The notes: a model not told the origin generated them from the letters alone. 64,000 nt of DNA from JANNSX01 sp963741525 (GCA_963741525.1 CAVUIW010000006.1:186001-250000); one strand, 5' to 3'. Numbered from the stretch's first letter, positions 6,446-16,379 are shown. Program-made: numbers and translations.

Positions 6446-8932
6446 ATGCAGGATCACAGTCATCACAACGACCATCGCCAGGGGGCCGCAACTCCTGTGA
6501 TCCGCGATCCTGTTTGCGGCATGACGGTCGATCCCACCGCCGGCAAGCCTCGCCACGACCACGCCGGCCGCACCTTCCATTTCTGCAATCCCAAATGCCG
6601 GGACAAGTTCGCGGCCGGCCCTGCCCCCTATCTGACGGCGATCGATCCCGTCTGCGGCATGACCGTCGACCGCGCCACGGCGGAGCATCTCGCCAAGCAC
6701 GAGGGTCAACGATTCTATTTCTGCTCGAGCCACTGCGCGGCGAAGTTCGAGGCCGGCCCGGCGGAGTACCTCACAAGCCCATCCATTCCCTCCGCCGCGC
6801 CTGCTCCCGCTGGGACGCAGTGGACCTGTCCGATGCATCCCGAAATCGTTCGCGACAAGCCGGGCGATTGTCCGCTCTGCGGCATGGCGCTCGAACCCAT
6901 GGGTCTGCCGCCCGCCGATGCCGGCCCCAACCCTGAGCTCATCGACCTTTCACGCCGCTTCTGGATCGGTTCTGCCCTAACCCTTCCCGTGTTCGTGCTC
7001 GCGATGGCGCCGCATCTCGGCATGAACCTCCTTTCGGGGATTGGGCATACAGCCGGCGCCTGGCTGCAGCTCGCACTGACAACGCCGGTCGTGCTGTGGG
7101 CCGGCTGGCCGCTGCTCAAAAAGGGTTGGGCCTCGGTCGTCAATCGCAGCCTCAACATGTTCACGCTGATCGCCATCGGCATCCTGACGGCCTTCGGCTA
7201 TAGCCTCGTCGCGACGATCGCGCCCGGCGTCTTCCCCTGGGGCTTCCGCAATGTGCATGGCGGCGTCGATCTCTACTATGAGCCAGCTGCCGTCATCACC
7301 GTGCTCGTGCTGCTCGGGCAAGTGCTCGAATTGCGGGCCCGCGAGCGGACCGGGGGAGCACTGCGCGCCCTCCTCGACCTCGCACCCAAGCGAACGCGGC
7401 GCGTGCGCGCCGGGCAACCCGACGAGGAGGTCGATGTCGCGAGCCTCCACAAGGGCGATTACCTGCGCGTGCGCCCTGGCGAGAACGTGCCCGTTGACGG
7501 CGTCGTCGTGGAAGGGACTTCCAGCATCGATGAATCGCTGCTGACCGGCGAGCCCGTTCCCGTCGAGAAGACGGCCGGCGCCAAGGTGACGGGTGGTACC
7601 CTCAACGGCACGGGCTCTTTCGTCATGCGCGCCGAGCGCGTTGGCGCCGAGACGGTGCTCTCACAGATCGTCGCATTGGTGGCCCAGGCTCAGCGGAGCC
7701 GCGCACCGATCCAGAGTCTCGCCGACAAGGTTTCGAGCTGGTTCGTGCCGGCGGTGATCGGCGTCGCCGTCATCGCCTTTCTCGCCTGGGCGATGTTCGG
7801 CCCGGAGCCCTCGCTCGCCTATGGCCTGATCGCAGCCGTCGCCGTGCTCATCATCGCTTGCCCCTGTGCGCTCGGACTTGCGACGCCCCTCTCGATCATG
7901 GTCGCAACAGGTCGCGGCGCGCAGAGCGGCATTCTCGTCAGAAACGCGGAAGCGCTGGAGCGGCTTGCCGGCGTCGACACGCTCGTCGTCGACAAGACCG
8001 GCACGCTGACCGAGGGCAAGCCTAAACTCACCGATGTCGTGGCGCTCAACGGCTTCGCCGAGCGCGATGTGCTGTCTGCGGTCGCGAGCCTCGAGGCAGG
8101 CAGCGAGCACCCCCTGGCGGCCGCCATTCTTGCCGGTGCGCAAGAGCGCGGCATCGCGCCGGAGAAAGCCCTGACCTTTCAATCGCTGACAGGACGCGGC
8201 GTTTCAGGAACCGTCGGCGGACGCGACATTGCCTTTGGCAATGCACGGTTGATGCAAGAGGCACGCATCGACGTATCACCGCTATCGGATCGCATGGCCG
8301 CGCTGCGGTCATCCGGCAAGACCGTGATGCTGGCCGCCATCGACGGGCGCCTTGCCGGGCTCATCGCCGTCGCCGATCCCGTGAAGCCGGCCAGCCATGA
8401 GGCGATCGCGACGCTCAAATCGGCGGGCCTGCGCATCCTGATGCTGACCGGCGACAATGCCGTCACAGCCAAAGCCGTTGCCGATCAGCTCGGCATTGCC
8501 GAGGTGCATGCCGATGTGCTGCCCGCCGGCAAGGTCGAGATCATCAACCGCCTCAAGTCGGAAAGCCGACGCGTCGCCATGGCCGGCGATGGCGTCAACG
8601 ATGCGCCCGCCCTTGCCGCCGCCGATGTGGGTATTGCCATGGCAACCGGCGCCGACGTCGCCAAGGAGAGCGCCGGCATCACACTGCTCAAGGGCGACAT
8701 CGCCGGCGTCGTCCGCGCCCACACGCTCGCCCGCGCGACCATGGCGAACATCAAGCAGAACCTCGCCTTCGCCTTTCTCTACAATGCGCTCGGTGTTCCC
8801 GTTGCGGCGGGCGTGCTCTATCCCGCGCTCGGGCTCTTGCTTTCGCCAATGATTGCAGCGGCAGCCATGAGCCTGTCGTCGGTCAGCGTCATCGCAAATG
8901 CGCTACGGCTCAGGTCTGTGAAGTTGGGATGA
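6446..8932 (+). CDS. copA: Copper-translocating P1B-type ATPase with YHS domains
   Basis: 828 residues from ATG 6446, which follows GGAGAG. The N-terminus is His-rich (DHSHHNDH) and carries two YHS domains (DPVCGMTVD ... FCNPKC and DPVCGMTVD ... FCSSHC), then a heavy-metal-binding zinc-ribbon-like segment (TCPMHPEIV ... CPLCGMALEPMG). Eight membrane helices follow the usual P1B-1 plan, with CPC at 472-474, the phosphorylated DKTGT at 516 and GDGVND at 714. No classical GMTCxxC HMA domain is present; the YHS domains presumably take its place. It exports Cu(I) from the cytoplasm, feeding the periplasmic oxidase at 4704-6101. The gene is controlled by the tandem CsoR boxes. Confidence 0.93.
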   Translation: MQDHSHHNDHRQGAATPVIRDPVCGMTVDPTAGKPRHDHAGRTFHFCNPKCRDKFAAGPAPYLTAIDPVCGMTVDRATAEHLAKHEGQRFYFCSSHCAAKFEAGPAEYLTSPSIPSAAPAPAGTQWTCPMHPEIVRDKPGDCPLCGMALEPMGLPPADAGPNPELIDLSRRFWIGSALTLPVFVLAMAPHLGMNLLSGIGHTAGAWLQLALTTPVVLWAGWPLLKKGWASVVNRSLNMFTLIAIGILTAFGYSLVATIAPGVFPWGFRNVHGGVDLYYEPAAVITVLVLLGQVLELRARERTGGALRALLDLAPKRTRRVRAGQPDEEVDVASLHKGDYLRVRPGENVPVDGVVVEGTSSIDESLLTGEPVPVEKTAGAKVTGGTLNGTGSFVMRAERVGAETVLSQIVALVAQAQRSRAPIQSLADKVSSWFVPAVIGVAVIAFLAWAMFGPEPSLAYGLIAAVAVLIIACPCALGLATPLSIMVATGRGAQSGILVRNAEALERLAGVDTLVVDKTGTLTEGKPKLTDVVALNGFAERDVLSAVASLEAGSEHPLAAAILAGAQERGIAPEKALTFQSLTGRGVSGTVGGRDIAFGNARLMQEARIDVSPLSDRMAALRSSGKTVMLAAIDGRLAGLIAVADPVKPASHEAIATLKSAGLRILMLTGDNAVTAKAVADQLGIAEVHADVLPAGKVEIINRLKSESRRVAMAGDGVNDAPALAAADVGIAMATGADVAKESAGITLLKGDIAGVVRAHTLARATMANIKQNLAFAFLYNALGVPVAAGVLYPALGLLLSPMIAAAAMSLSSVSVIANALRLRSVKLG

Positions 8933-8943
8933 GTGAGGCCGCC

Positions 8944-10200
8944 TCACTCGCCCGCCGGTGGCCGATATGCCGAATACCCCCGCTGGATGCCGATCTGGTC
9001 GGCGATGTGCTTGGCATCGTGCCAGACGCCCCAGATGAAACTCGAGCCGCGCCGCGACAGCCACGGCAGTCCGAGGAAGTAGAGGCCGGGCTCCGTCGAG
9101 ACGCCGCGCTTGTGCTTCGGCCGCCCCTTCGCATCCACCACATCGAGCTTGAGCCAGCTGTAGTCGGTCGTGAATCCGGTCGCCCAGATGATCGAGGTGA
9201 TGCCGGCCTTGGCGAGGTCGAGCTCGAGGATGGGATCGGTCATGCAATCGGGCGCCGGGCGAATACGACGCGCCTCGGGTTCCTCGGGCAGATCAAGGCC
9301 GTTGCGCGCGACATAGGCGTCGGCCTCGTCCAGCATGGCGAGCAGGTTGGCATCGCCGCGGGCGATGTTGGCCGCGAGATCATTCGAGAAGGAAAGCACG
9401 CCGTCCTTGCAGGCGACGGCACGTCCAACCAGCGTCATGCCCTCCGCGGCAAGCTCTCGGAAATCGATGTTGCGTCCGCCATAGGCCCCGCTCACCGCGA
9501 TAGTGACATGCTCGCTGCCTTGCGGCGGAGTTTCGATCTCCCATTTGCCGAGAACGCCGAGCCACCAGCAGAAGTCGCGCTCGCGATAGCGCCGGGGCGG
9601 ACGGTCGTGCGGGCCGACGGAGAGAGTGACGCGCCGCCCCGCACGCTGCAGCTCGTCGGCGATCTGCGTTCCCGAGGAACCGGAGCCGACGACCAGCACG
9701 GCACCCTCGGGGAGTTGAGCGGGATTGCGGTAGCCGACGGAATGGATTTGCATGATCCCTGCGGTCTGGGGCACGAGGGCCGGCATCGAGGGCTTCTGAA
9801 AGGGACCGGTTGCGGCGACGACATGGTCCGCCTCGACAACGCCCTCCGAGGTTTCGACGCGGAAACCCGGCCGGCCCCTGATGCGCTCGACTGCGCGCAC
9901 CTCGACGCCGCATCGGATCGGCGCGTTGAACCGCTTGGCGTAGGCCTCGAAGTAATTCGCGACCATCTCCTTCGGCGCGAAGTCGTCGGCGGGAACATCG
10001 AACTCCAATCCCGGAAACCGGTCATGCCAGGCCGGGCCGTTGGCGACGAGGCTGTCCCAGCGCTCCGTGCGCCAGCGCTCGGCGATGCGATGCCGCTCGA
10101 TCACGAAATGCGGCACGCCCGCCGTACTCAGATGCTCGCTCATGGCGACGCCCGCCTGGCCCGCGCCGACGACGAGAACCTCGGTTTTCTCAACGGACAT
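8944..10200 (-). CDS. Flavin-containing monooxygenase-like (CzcO-type) oxidoreductase
   Basis: 418 residues. An FAD-binding Rossmann motif sits at the extreme N-terminus (VLVVGAGQAGVAMSEHL) and a second, NAD(P)H-binding motif in the middle (VLVVGSGSSGTQIADEL). An IIWATGF motif near residue 345 matches the ATG motif of class B flavin monooxygenases, and DSLVANGPAWHDRFPG follows the first nucleotide fold. The protein is soluble, with no export signal. Substrate cannot be read from sequence; relatives are often annotated as involved in K+ transport (CzcO), which is not well supported. It converges with copA (stops 12 bp apart) and has no obvious operon partner. Confidence 0.8.
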   Translation of the reverse strand: MSVEKTEVLVVGAGQAGVAMSEHLSTAGVPHFVIERHRIAERWRTERWDSLVANGPAWHDRFPGLEFDVPADDFAPKEMVANYFEAYAKRFNAPIRCGVEVRAVERIRGRPGFRVETSEGVVEADHVVAATGPFQKPSMPALVPQTAGIMQIHSVGYRNPAQLPEGAVLVVGSGSSGTQIADELQRAGRRVTLSVGPHDRPPRRYRERDFCWWLGVLGKWEIETPPQGSEHVTIAVSGAYGGRNIDFRELAAEGMTLVGRAVACKDGVLSFSNDLAANIARGDANLLAMLDEADAYVARNGLDLPEEPEARRIRPAPDCMTDPILELDLAKAGITSIIWATGFTTDYSWLKLDVVDAKGRPKHKRGVSTEPGLYFLGLPWLSRRGSSFIWGVWHDAKHIADQIGIQRGYSAYRPPAGE

Positions 10201-10334
10201 GGATGCGCGCTCCTCCGGACAACCGCGAATGGCCGCGATCTGTCTGGAAACTACAGGGGTCTTTGATTTTGGAAAGAAGAACTTATTGAGGCATTGAGTT
10301 ACCTTCTGCTATGCAATCCAGGTGCCGCCTTCGA

Positions 10335-11258
10335 TCAACGAACCAGCTCCAACGCCCCGGGCAGCACCTCGAAGATCGCAGGACATTGTCCCGAGCTTTC
10401 GCCATCGGCTTCGACCAGGATGGGACAAGCATCACCTATGGCCGCAGGCTCGACCGTCACGCGACGGCCCTTCAGGATCGTCACTTCGGCAAGCCCCAGA
10501 TGCGTACCGCTGTAGAGCCGCCGCAGTTGAAAGAGCAGCCGGCGCTTGCTCGCCGCGCGCACCACCACGACATCGAAAAGGCCGTCGTCGGGAGCGGCAT
10601 CGGGCGCGATCCGCATGCCGCCGCCGAAGCTCCTGCCATTGGCGATGGCGACGAGCGCGATGCGGGTCTCGATGGGCGCCGCTCCATCGACCGCGATCCG
10701 CACGTCCTGGAAGCGATAGCGGATGAGCTCCGCGACGGTCGCTGCGAGGAAGGCCGCCTTGCCGCCGCCCTTGCGCTTGCGGGCGTTGACGGCAAGCGCC
10801 GTCGGACCAGACACTCCGAGACTGGCCGCGTTGATGAAGTGACGCACGCCGAGATCACCCTGCTCGCGCGTATAGGTCACGCGGCCGGCGTCGATGCGCA
10901 TCGGGTTTCCCGAAACAATGAGTGCTGCCGCTTCGGCGCTGCTGGATGCACGTCCAATGGTTCGCACGAAATCCGCGCCCGTGCCGGCCGGAACGATGCC
11001 GATCGCCGGAAGGGGACCACGCGCGGAGAGCAGGCCATCGACGACCTCGCCAATCGTGCCATCGCCGCCGCAGATGATGAGCCGCTCGGCGCCGGCCGCT
11101 GCGGCCTCCGCCGCCAGTCCGCGGGCATGGCCAGTCTCGCGTGTTTCGTGAACCACGAGCTTCGGCCAGGCCGCTTTGAGGACCTTTGCGGCATCGGGCC
11201 AAAGCCTACCCGCCCGCCCGCTACCCGCTGTCGGGTTGATGATCGCAACCGCCCTCAC
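10335..11258 (-). CDS. Diacylglycerol kinase-family lipid kinase (YegS/BmrU-like)
   Basis: 307 residues starting at GTG 11258, preceded by GAGGGG. The DAGK catalytic domain shows AIINPTAGSGRAG at the start, the nucleotide-binding GGDGTIGEVVDGLL, and the GIVPAGTGADFVRTIG block; the C-terminal beta-domain contains DDGLFDVVVV. The family phosphorylates lipids such as diacylglycerol, phosphatidylglycerol or sphingoid bases; the acceptor here is unknown. The canonical GTxNDFA reads GTGADFV, a conservative variant. It stands alone on its strand. Confidence 0.85.
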   Translation of the reverse strand: MRAVAIINPTAGSGRAGRLWPDAAKVLKAAWPKLVVHETRETGHARGLAAEAAAAGAERLIICGGDGTIGEVVDGLLSARGPLPAIGIVPAGTGADFVRTIGRASSSAEAAALIVSGNPMRIDAGRVTYTREQGDLGVRHFINAASLGVSGPTALAVNARKRKGGGKAAFLAATVAELIRYRFQDVRIAVDGAAPIETRIALVAIANGRSFGGGMRIAPDAAPDDGLFDVVVVRAASKRRLLFQLRRLYSGTHLGLAEVTILKGRRVTVEPAAIGDACPILVEADGESSGQCPAIFEVLPGALELVR

Positions 11259-11447
11259 GCCATCCCCTCATCAACGCGGCTTGCCGCCGTCGTACACCTT
11301 CCCCGTTGCATTCTGCGTCGAGCGCAGCAATTCTCAGGGTTGGCCCGCTCGCATCAGACTATCCGATCGGAGGCGGGGATCGCAAAAGGTGTGGCCTTCC
11401 AAACTGGCAGCCCGACAAAGAGTCAGCACGATTGGGGATGATGAGAG

Positions 11448-12825
11448 ATGCCGCACGATCGACGACTGGTCGCAGACGAAAGCAAGATCAAGTCGCTCCA
11501 GGACACCATTCCGGATTGGATCAGGCACTTGGCGCGCCCGGCGACGCCCTGTCTGGCGCCCACCTTCGGTCCGCTCGAAGGCATCCGTGTCGTCAGCACC
11601 GGCCAGCTCATCGCTTCGCCCTATAGCGGCACCAAGCTCGCCGAGTTCGGCGCCGAGGTCATCCATGTCGAGAAGCCCGGCGGCGATGTCTTCCGCTTCA
11701 CGGCGCCGCAACTCAAACGCGGCCCGCGCGTGCATGGGGCCGATGAAGCCGAGGTCACGAAGAACAAGCTGTCGCTCGGGCTCGACTTCAAAAAGGCGCG
11801 CGGCATCGAGTTGCTGATGGCGCTGTGGAAGATTTCGGATGTGTGGATGGAGTCCTCGATGCCCGGCACCCTCGAGCGCAACGGCATCAGCAATGAGCTG
11901 GCACTCGCGGTCAATCCCCAACTCGTCATCGTCAGGACCAGCACCTACGGCCAGTTCGGCGAGGAAGAGTATCTCTCGCGCCCAGGCTATGACGCGATCG
12001 CGCAAGCCTATGGCGGGATGATGAACCTGACGGGCGATCCGGCAGGGCCACCACAGCGCGCCAAGTGCTACACCGGCGACTATGTCACCGCGCTGACCGG
12101 CTGGGCCGCGACCATGATGGGTCTGTGGGAGGCCAAGAAAACCGGCCGTGGCCAAGTCATCGACGTCGCCCAGTACGAGGCCGTCGCGCAAACCAACGGC
12201 AACACGCTGCCGCTCTACTCCGGCGAGGGCATCGTCTACGGCCATACCGGCAACAAGGCCCCGGGCTTCCAGCCCTACGACACCTTCAAATGCAGCGATG
12301 GCTGGGTCTTCATCGGCGCTCTCGGCGGCCCGATCTACGAGCGGGTGCCGAGGTTCCTCGGCCTCGATCCCGTAGAGTACAGCTATGACGAATGCTCGAA
12401 GGATGCTGCCGCGGTGAATTCCCCAAAGGGCCGCGAGCTCGACCAGAAGCTCCGCGACTATTGCGCGGCGCACACGGCCGAGGAGGTCGAGATCGGCGCT
12501 GAACAAGGCGAAGATCGGCTGCGCCCGCGTCTTCAACGTGCGCGACCAGTACAACGACCCGCACTATGCCGCTCGCGAGATGACCGTGCCGGTCCTCGAC
12601 CGCCAGTCCGGCGTGCCGATCCGCGTCTTCGGCGTCGTGCCCAAGATGTCGCTGACGCCGGGACAGATCTGGCGTGGCGCGCCCTCGATCGGCGAGGATA
12701 CGAACGACGTGCTGTCGAAGCTGCTCGGGTTATCGGCGGGGGAGATCGCGACGCTCTACGACGATGGCGTGGTGCACCGCACCGAGCCGTACACGGAGCC
12801 GCAAGTCGAGCCGGCTAACCCATGA
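11448..12825 (+). pseudogene. CaiB/BaiF (class III) CoA-transferase, one frameshift
   Basis: The first 350 residues are a clear class III CoA-transferase: GIRVVSTGQLIASPYSGTKL, FGAEVIHVEKPGGD and a conserved GYDAIAQAYGGMM block. Near 12500, after HTAEEVE, the coherent reading shifts forward by one base and continues ALNKAKIGCARVFNVRDQYN through PHYAARE to TAG-region end at 12825. Removing one base gives about 458 residues, normal for the family. The stop overlaps the start of the VWA gene by four bases (ATGA), so the pair is translationally coupled. Substrate is unknown. The lesion may be a sequence error because both halves are well conserved. Confidence 0.8.
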
Positions 12826-14006
12826 AATCCATGCTCACCACCTTCTTCCACGAGCTTCGCGCCGCCAAGATTCCGGTGTCCCTCACCGAGTATCTGACGC
12901 TGCTGCGCGCGCTCGAGGCCGATCTCGCGGGGCGGCGGGTGGAGGAGTTCTACTATCTCTCGCGCACCGCGCTGGTGAAGGACGAGCGGCATCTCGATCG
13001 CTTCGATCAGGTGTTCGGCCATGTTTTCAAAGGACTCGACCTGATGGCGGAACGCAAGGCCGTCGCGCTCCCTGAAGAATGGCTGCGCGCCATGAGCGAG
13101 TTGTATCTCTCAGAGGAGGAGAAGGCGAAGATCGAGGCGCTGGGCGGCTGGGAGAAGATCATGGAGGAGCTGCAGAAGCGGCTGGCCGAGCAGAAAGGGC
13201 GCCACCAGGGCGGTTCGAAATGGATCGGCACCGGTGGCACGTCTCCCTATGGCGCCTATGGCTACAACCCGGCCGGCATCCGCATCGGCCAGGACAAGAA
13301 CCGCAACTTCCGCGCCATCAAGGTCTGGGACAAGCGCGAGTACAAGGACCTCGCCGACGACGTCGAGCTCGGCACGCGCAACATCAAGGTGGCGTTGCGG
13401 CGGCTGCGCCGCTTCGCGCGCGAAGGCGCCGCGGATGAGCTCGACCTCGACGGCACCATCAAGGGCACCGCTCACAAGGGCTATCTCGATATCCACATGC
13501 GGCCCGAGCGGCACAACACCGTCAAGGTGCTGATGTTCTTCGATGTCGGCGGCTCCATGGATTGGCACGTCAAGGGTGCGGAGGAGCTCTTTTCCGCCGC
13601 CCGCACCGAGTTCAAGCACCTCGAATACTTCTACTTCCACAACTGCCTCTATGAGTTCGTCTGGAAGGACAATCGCCGCCGCTGGACGGAGCGCACGCCG
13701 ACGTGGGACGTGCTCCACAAATACCCGGCCGACTACAAGGTGATCTTCGTCGGCGACGCCGCCATGAGCCCCTACGAGGTGACGCAGCCGGGTGGTGCGG
13801 TGGAACACATGAACCCGGAAGCGGGTGCCGTGTGGATGAAACGCGTGACCGGCATCTACCAGAACGCCGTGTGGCTCAATCCGGTGGCGGAACAGCACTG
13901 GGGCTGGACGCAATCGACCGTGATGCTCCAGCGGCTGATGGAAGGGCGGATGTATCCGCTGACGCTGGAAGGGCTCGATCGCGGCATGCGGGCGTTGATG
14001 CGGTAG
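12822..14006 (+). CDS. CoxE-like von Willebrand factor A domain protein
   Basis: 394 residues. The N-terminal half (FFHELRAAKIPVSLTEYLTL) is the helical region typical of CoxE/VWA proteins that work with MoxR AAA+ ATPases in metal-cofactor insertion or enzyme activation. The C-terminal VWA domain has a MIDAS motif reading DVGGS (241-245) rather than DxSxS, so the first serine is replaced by glycine. Later conserved blocks are VIFVGDAAMSPYE and AVWLNP. It overlaps the end of the CoA-transferase gene by four bases. No moxR gene is adjacent, and a second, different VWA protein lies at 33.2 kb. Confidence 0.83.
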   Translation: MKSMLTTFFHELRAAKIPVSLTEYLTLLRALEADLAGRRVEEFYYLSRTALVKDERHLDRFDQVFGHVFKGLDLMAERKAVALPEEWLRAMSELYLSEEEKAKIEALGGWEKIMEELQKRLAEQKGRHQGGSKWIGTGGTSPYGAYGYNPAGIRIGQDKNRNFRAIKVWDKREYKDLADDVELGTRNIKVALRRLRRFAREGAADELDLDGTIKGTAHKGYLDIHMRPERHNTVKVLMFFDVGGSMDWHVKGAEELFSAARTEFKHLEYFYFHNCLYEFVWKDNRRRWTERTPTWDVLHKYPADYKVIFVGDAAMSPYEVTQPGGAVEHMNPEAGAVWMKRVTGIYQNAVWLNPVAEQHWGWTQSTVMLQRLMEGRMYPLTLEGLDRGMRALMR

Positions 14007-14010
14007 GGCA

Positions 14011-14814
14011 TCAGCGAATGGCTCTGACAGCCCAAGCCCGGTTCTGCAAATTAATCGATCCGTCCGGCTGCCGGGGGAGCGCATCCGACAATGTCTCGCG
14101 CAGGCGCTCGCGCGCTTCGGGAGCAAGCTTCGCACAATAGCCGGGCGCGGGTCCGGCACCCAGAGTGAATGGCCGCCACAGGTCGTCGAAATCCCGGAAC
14201 ACCGCGGGCGTCTCGACCGCAGTTCCATCAACGGACTTGAAACCGGCGGCCCGTGCCAGCTCGCACAAGGCCTCCAAGGTGCAGAAGGGGAAACGACGGT
14301 CCTCGGTCAAGTCGGTTGCCGCCGGATCAAGGCGCGTCGCGGCCGTCCAGAAGGCACGCATGAACTCGACGCCGCCGCCCGGATAGTCCCAGACGTAGAA
14401 GCCGACAACGCCTCCGGACCGGACGGCGCGCTTCATTTCGGCGAGCGCCTTGTCCCGGTCGGGCACGAAATTGAGAACGAGACCGGAGACGATCATATCC
14501 TTGCTCTGATCCTCGACGGGCAAGCGCTCGGCGTCGCCGGCCACGAACTCGACGCGGCTATCCGGCACGTTGACGCGCGCCTTCGTCAGAAAACCCGCTG
14601 AGGGATCGACCGAGACGAGGCTCCGAGGGGCACATTTTTCAAGGATGGCCGCCGTCAGCGCCCCCGTCCCGCAGCCGACCTCGAGCCAGTCCGAGGCCTC
14701 TGGCGCGTCGAGCCAATCGAGAAATCGAGGTGCGATCAGCCGGCTCCAGCGCCCCATGTAGAGGTCATAGCTGTCGCCCGCTTGCCATGCGTCGTGTCGC
14801 GCGGCACCGGTCAT
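14011..14814 (-). CDS. Class I SAM-dependent methyltransferase
   Basis: 267 residues, cytosolic. The SAM-binding motif I reads DWLEVGCGTGALTAAIL, motif II SLVSVDPSAG, and the acidic residue before motif III lies in FVAGDAERLPVED. After the Rossmann core there is an extended helical C-terminus without a recognisable substrate domain. The nearest annotated class would be a Methyltransf_11/UbiE-like enzyme; the substrate is unknown. It converges on the VWA gene, with only 4 bp between stop codons, so there is no room for a dedicated terminator. Confidence 0.8.
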   Translation of the reverse strand: MTGAARHDAWQAGDSYDLYMGRWSRLIAPRFLDWLDAPEASDWLEVGCGTGALTAAILEKCAPRSLVSVDPSAGFLTKARVNVPDSRVEFVAGDAERLPVEDQSKDMIVSGLVLNFVPDRDKALAEMKRAVRSGGVVGFYVWDYPGGGVEFMRAFWTAATRLDPAATDLTEDRRFPFCTLEALCELARAAGFKSVDGTAVETPAVFRDFDDLWRPFTLGAGPAPGYCAKLAPEARERLRETLSDALPRQPDGSINLQNRAWAVRAIR

Positions 14815-14936
14815 TGGACGCCTCCAGTAGTCATGGTGACATCGTATTCGGCGCCGTCATGACGGCAACATAAAGTCAACGGCATCAGTGGCGGGAGGCT
14901 ACGCCATGCCTCGCGTCCTCCGCGAGCCCACATCCC

Positions 14937-15224
14937 TCATCCCGCCGGCACCGGCACGAGTCCATACCGCCGCATGATCTCCTTGAGCTTGTTCGCGTCC
15001 GGTGGTCCGCCGGCGGAGAGCCGCTGTCATAGATGCCGTCGAGATCGTCGAGCCTGAGGCAGCAACTGAACCAGCTGGTTCTCGGATCGAGATCCGGATG
15101 CGCGAAAAACTCGAGCTTGAAAGAGCCGCGCTCCAGGATCATCCAGCCGTCGTCACGATACTGCTCGCGAAACCCGAGCCGGACGTCGCCGCGAAATCCC
15201 GTGACGGCGGATTGGGCGCGGCAT
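14937..15224 (-). pseudogene. VOC-family (bleomycin-resistance/glyoxalase-like) gene relic
   Basis: On the minus strand the reading LGFREQYRDDGWMILERG then SFKLEFFAHPDLDP is a strong match to the middle of a VOC/bleomycin-resistance-like protein. It needs one frame shift from the ATG at 15224 and a second after DGIYD to reach KLKEIMRRYGLVPVPAG and TGA at 14937. That last segment does not look like a VOC C-terminus, so part of the gene seems lost and joined to something else. It is probably a truly decayed gene rather than a single base error. Confidence 0.5.
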
Positions 15225-15262
15225 GATCGGTCACGCGAAACACTCCAGCATAGGCTCAGCCG

Positions 15263-16379
15263 TCACGCCTGCTTGTACTTGCCGACATTCTCATCGAGAT
15301 ACTGATTGTTGGCTTCGCGGATCTTCGCCGCCTCGTCGTCGTAGAGGAAGGGCAGGAACGCATAGCGCTTGCCGCCGGTCACCGCCGACACCTGGTGCAA
15401 GAGCGAGCAGGAGAAAACGACCGCGCTGCCGGCCGGCATCTTGAAACCCTTGGGCGAGAACTCCGGAAAGCTCACCTCGCCGCCTTCGAACTCATTGTTG
15501 AGATTGACCGAGACGGCGAAGCGGCGATGCGCGGTGCCCTTGGTGGTGTTGTCGCGATGGGCCCGGAAATGACCGCCGGTGACCGAATTCATAGCAGGCG
15601 ATGATGTAGCGCTCCATGCGCGAGGCATTGTACTGGTAGGCCTTCCTGATCTCCGGCACGACGCGACGTTGGAAGCGCGCCTGCGTCTCCTTGATGAGCT
15701 TGTCGTCCTCGATGACATAATCGCTGCGGCGCTTATGGCCGTGGTCGGTGACCATCACTGTCTTGCCACCGACGTCGCGCATGAAGCCCAACTCCTGGCC
15801 GCCGTGCGTCTCGTATTGCTCGATCAGATGCTTGCAGAAGGCCGCCTCGAACACCCCCGGAAGGATGAGCACAGGCGCCTGTACGGGAAATCCGATGTAC
15901 TCGCCGACAGGAGGCAGCGTCGACAAGAGCTTACCAAGTTCGGCGAGCTCCGCGCCGTCCTCGGTGAAGGGCAGCACGGCCCGGACACGTAGCGAAGGAT
16001 CGAGCAGGAACCATAGGGGGCGTGCCGTCGCCTTTCCCGCCTGCTGCTCCTGTGGCAGCACGCCATAGGCCTTGGCAATTCGGCCGTCGAAATCCCAGAA
16101 GTAACGGATGCCCGGCACTTGCTGCTCGACACGCTTCTCCGCCTCATCCTTGGGATCGTTACTGACGCCGAAAAAGGAGAGCTTCTCGTCGTCGAAGAAC
16201 CGCCGGTGGGTCTCAAGGAGCTTAAGCGCGCGCTTGGTCCGCAACTCGCCCGCCGTCACGAAGAAGCAGAGGAGGATGTAGCGGCCACCGACCGTGTCGA
16301 ACTTGAAATTCTCGGAATTCGAGGCCCGCTGGGCGAACCAGGGCGCCGGGTCGCCGGCTCTGAGATTGACGAATTGCAT
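15263..16379 (-). pseudogene. Peroxiredoxin-like/2OG-Fe(II) oxygenase fusion, one frameshift
   Basis: ATG 16379, after GGGGA, starts a thioredoxin-fold AhpC/TSA-like domain (residues 1-150: LRAGDPAPWFAQRASNSENF, FFGVSNDPKD). The peroxidatic TxxC motif is replaced by VTAGELRT, so the domain probably has no peroxidase activity. The second half is a prolyl-4-hydroxylase-like dioxygenase: after IIACYE, near 15595, one extra base separates it from NSVTGGHFRAHRDNTTKG, which holds the iron-binding HxD, and SCSLLHQV, which holds the distal histidine. Repair gives about 371 residues. This Prx-2OG architecture occurs in other proteobacteria; the target protein is unknown. Confidence 0.78.

Noticed and set aside
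6434..6448. ATG at 6434 as the copA start
   Set aside because: It lies inside the second CsoR box and has no ribosome site, whereas ATG 6446 follows GGAGAG.
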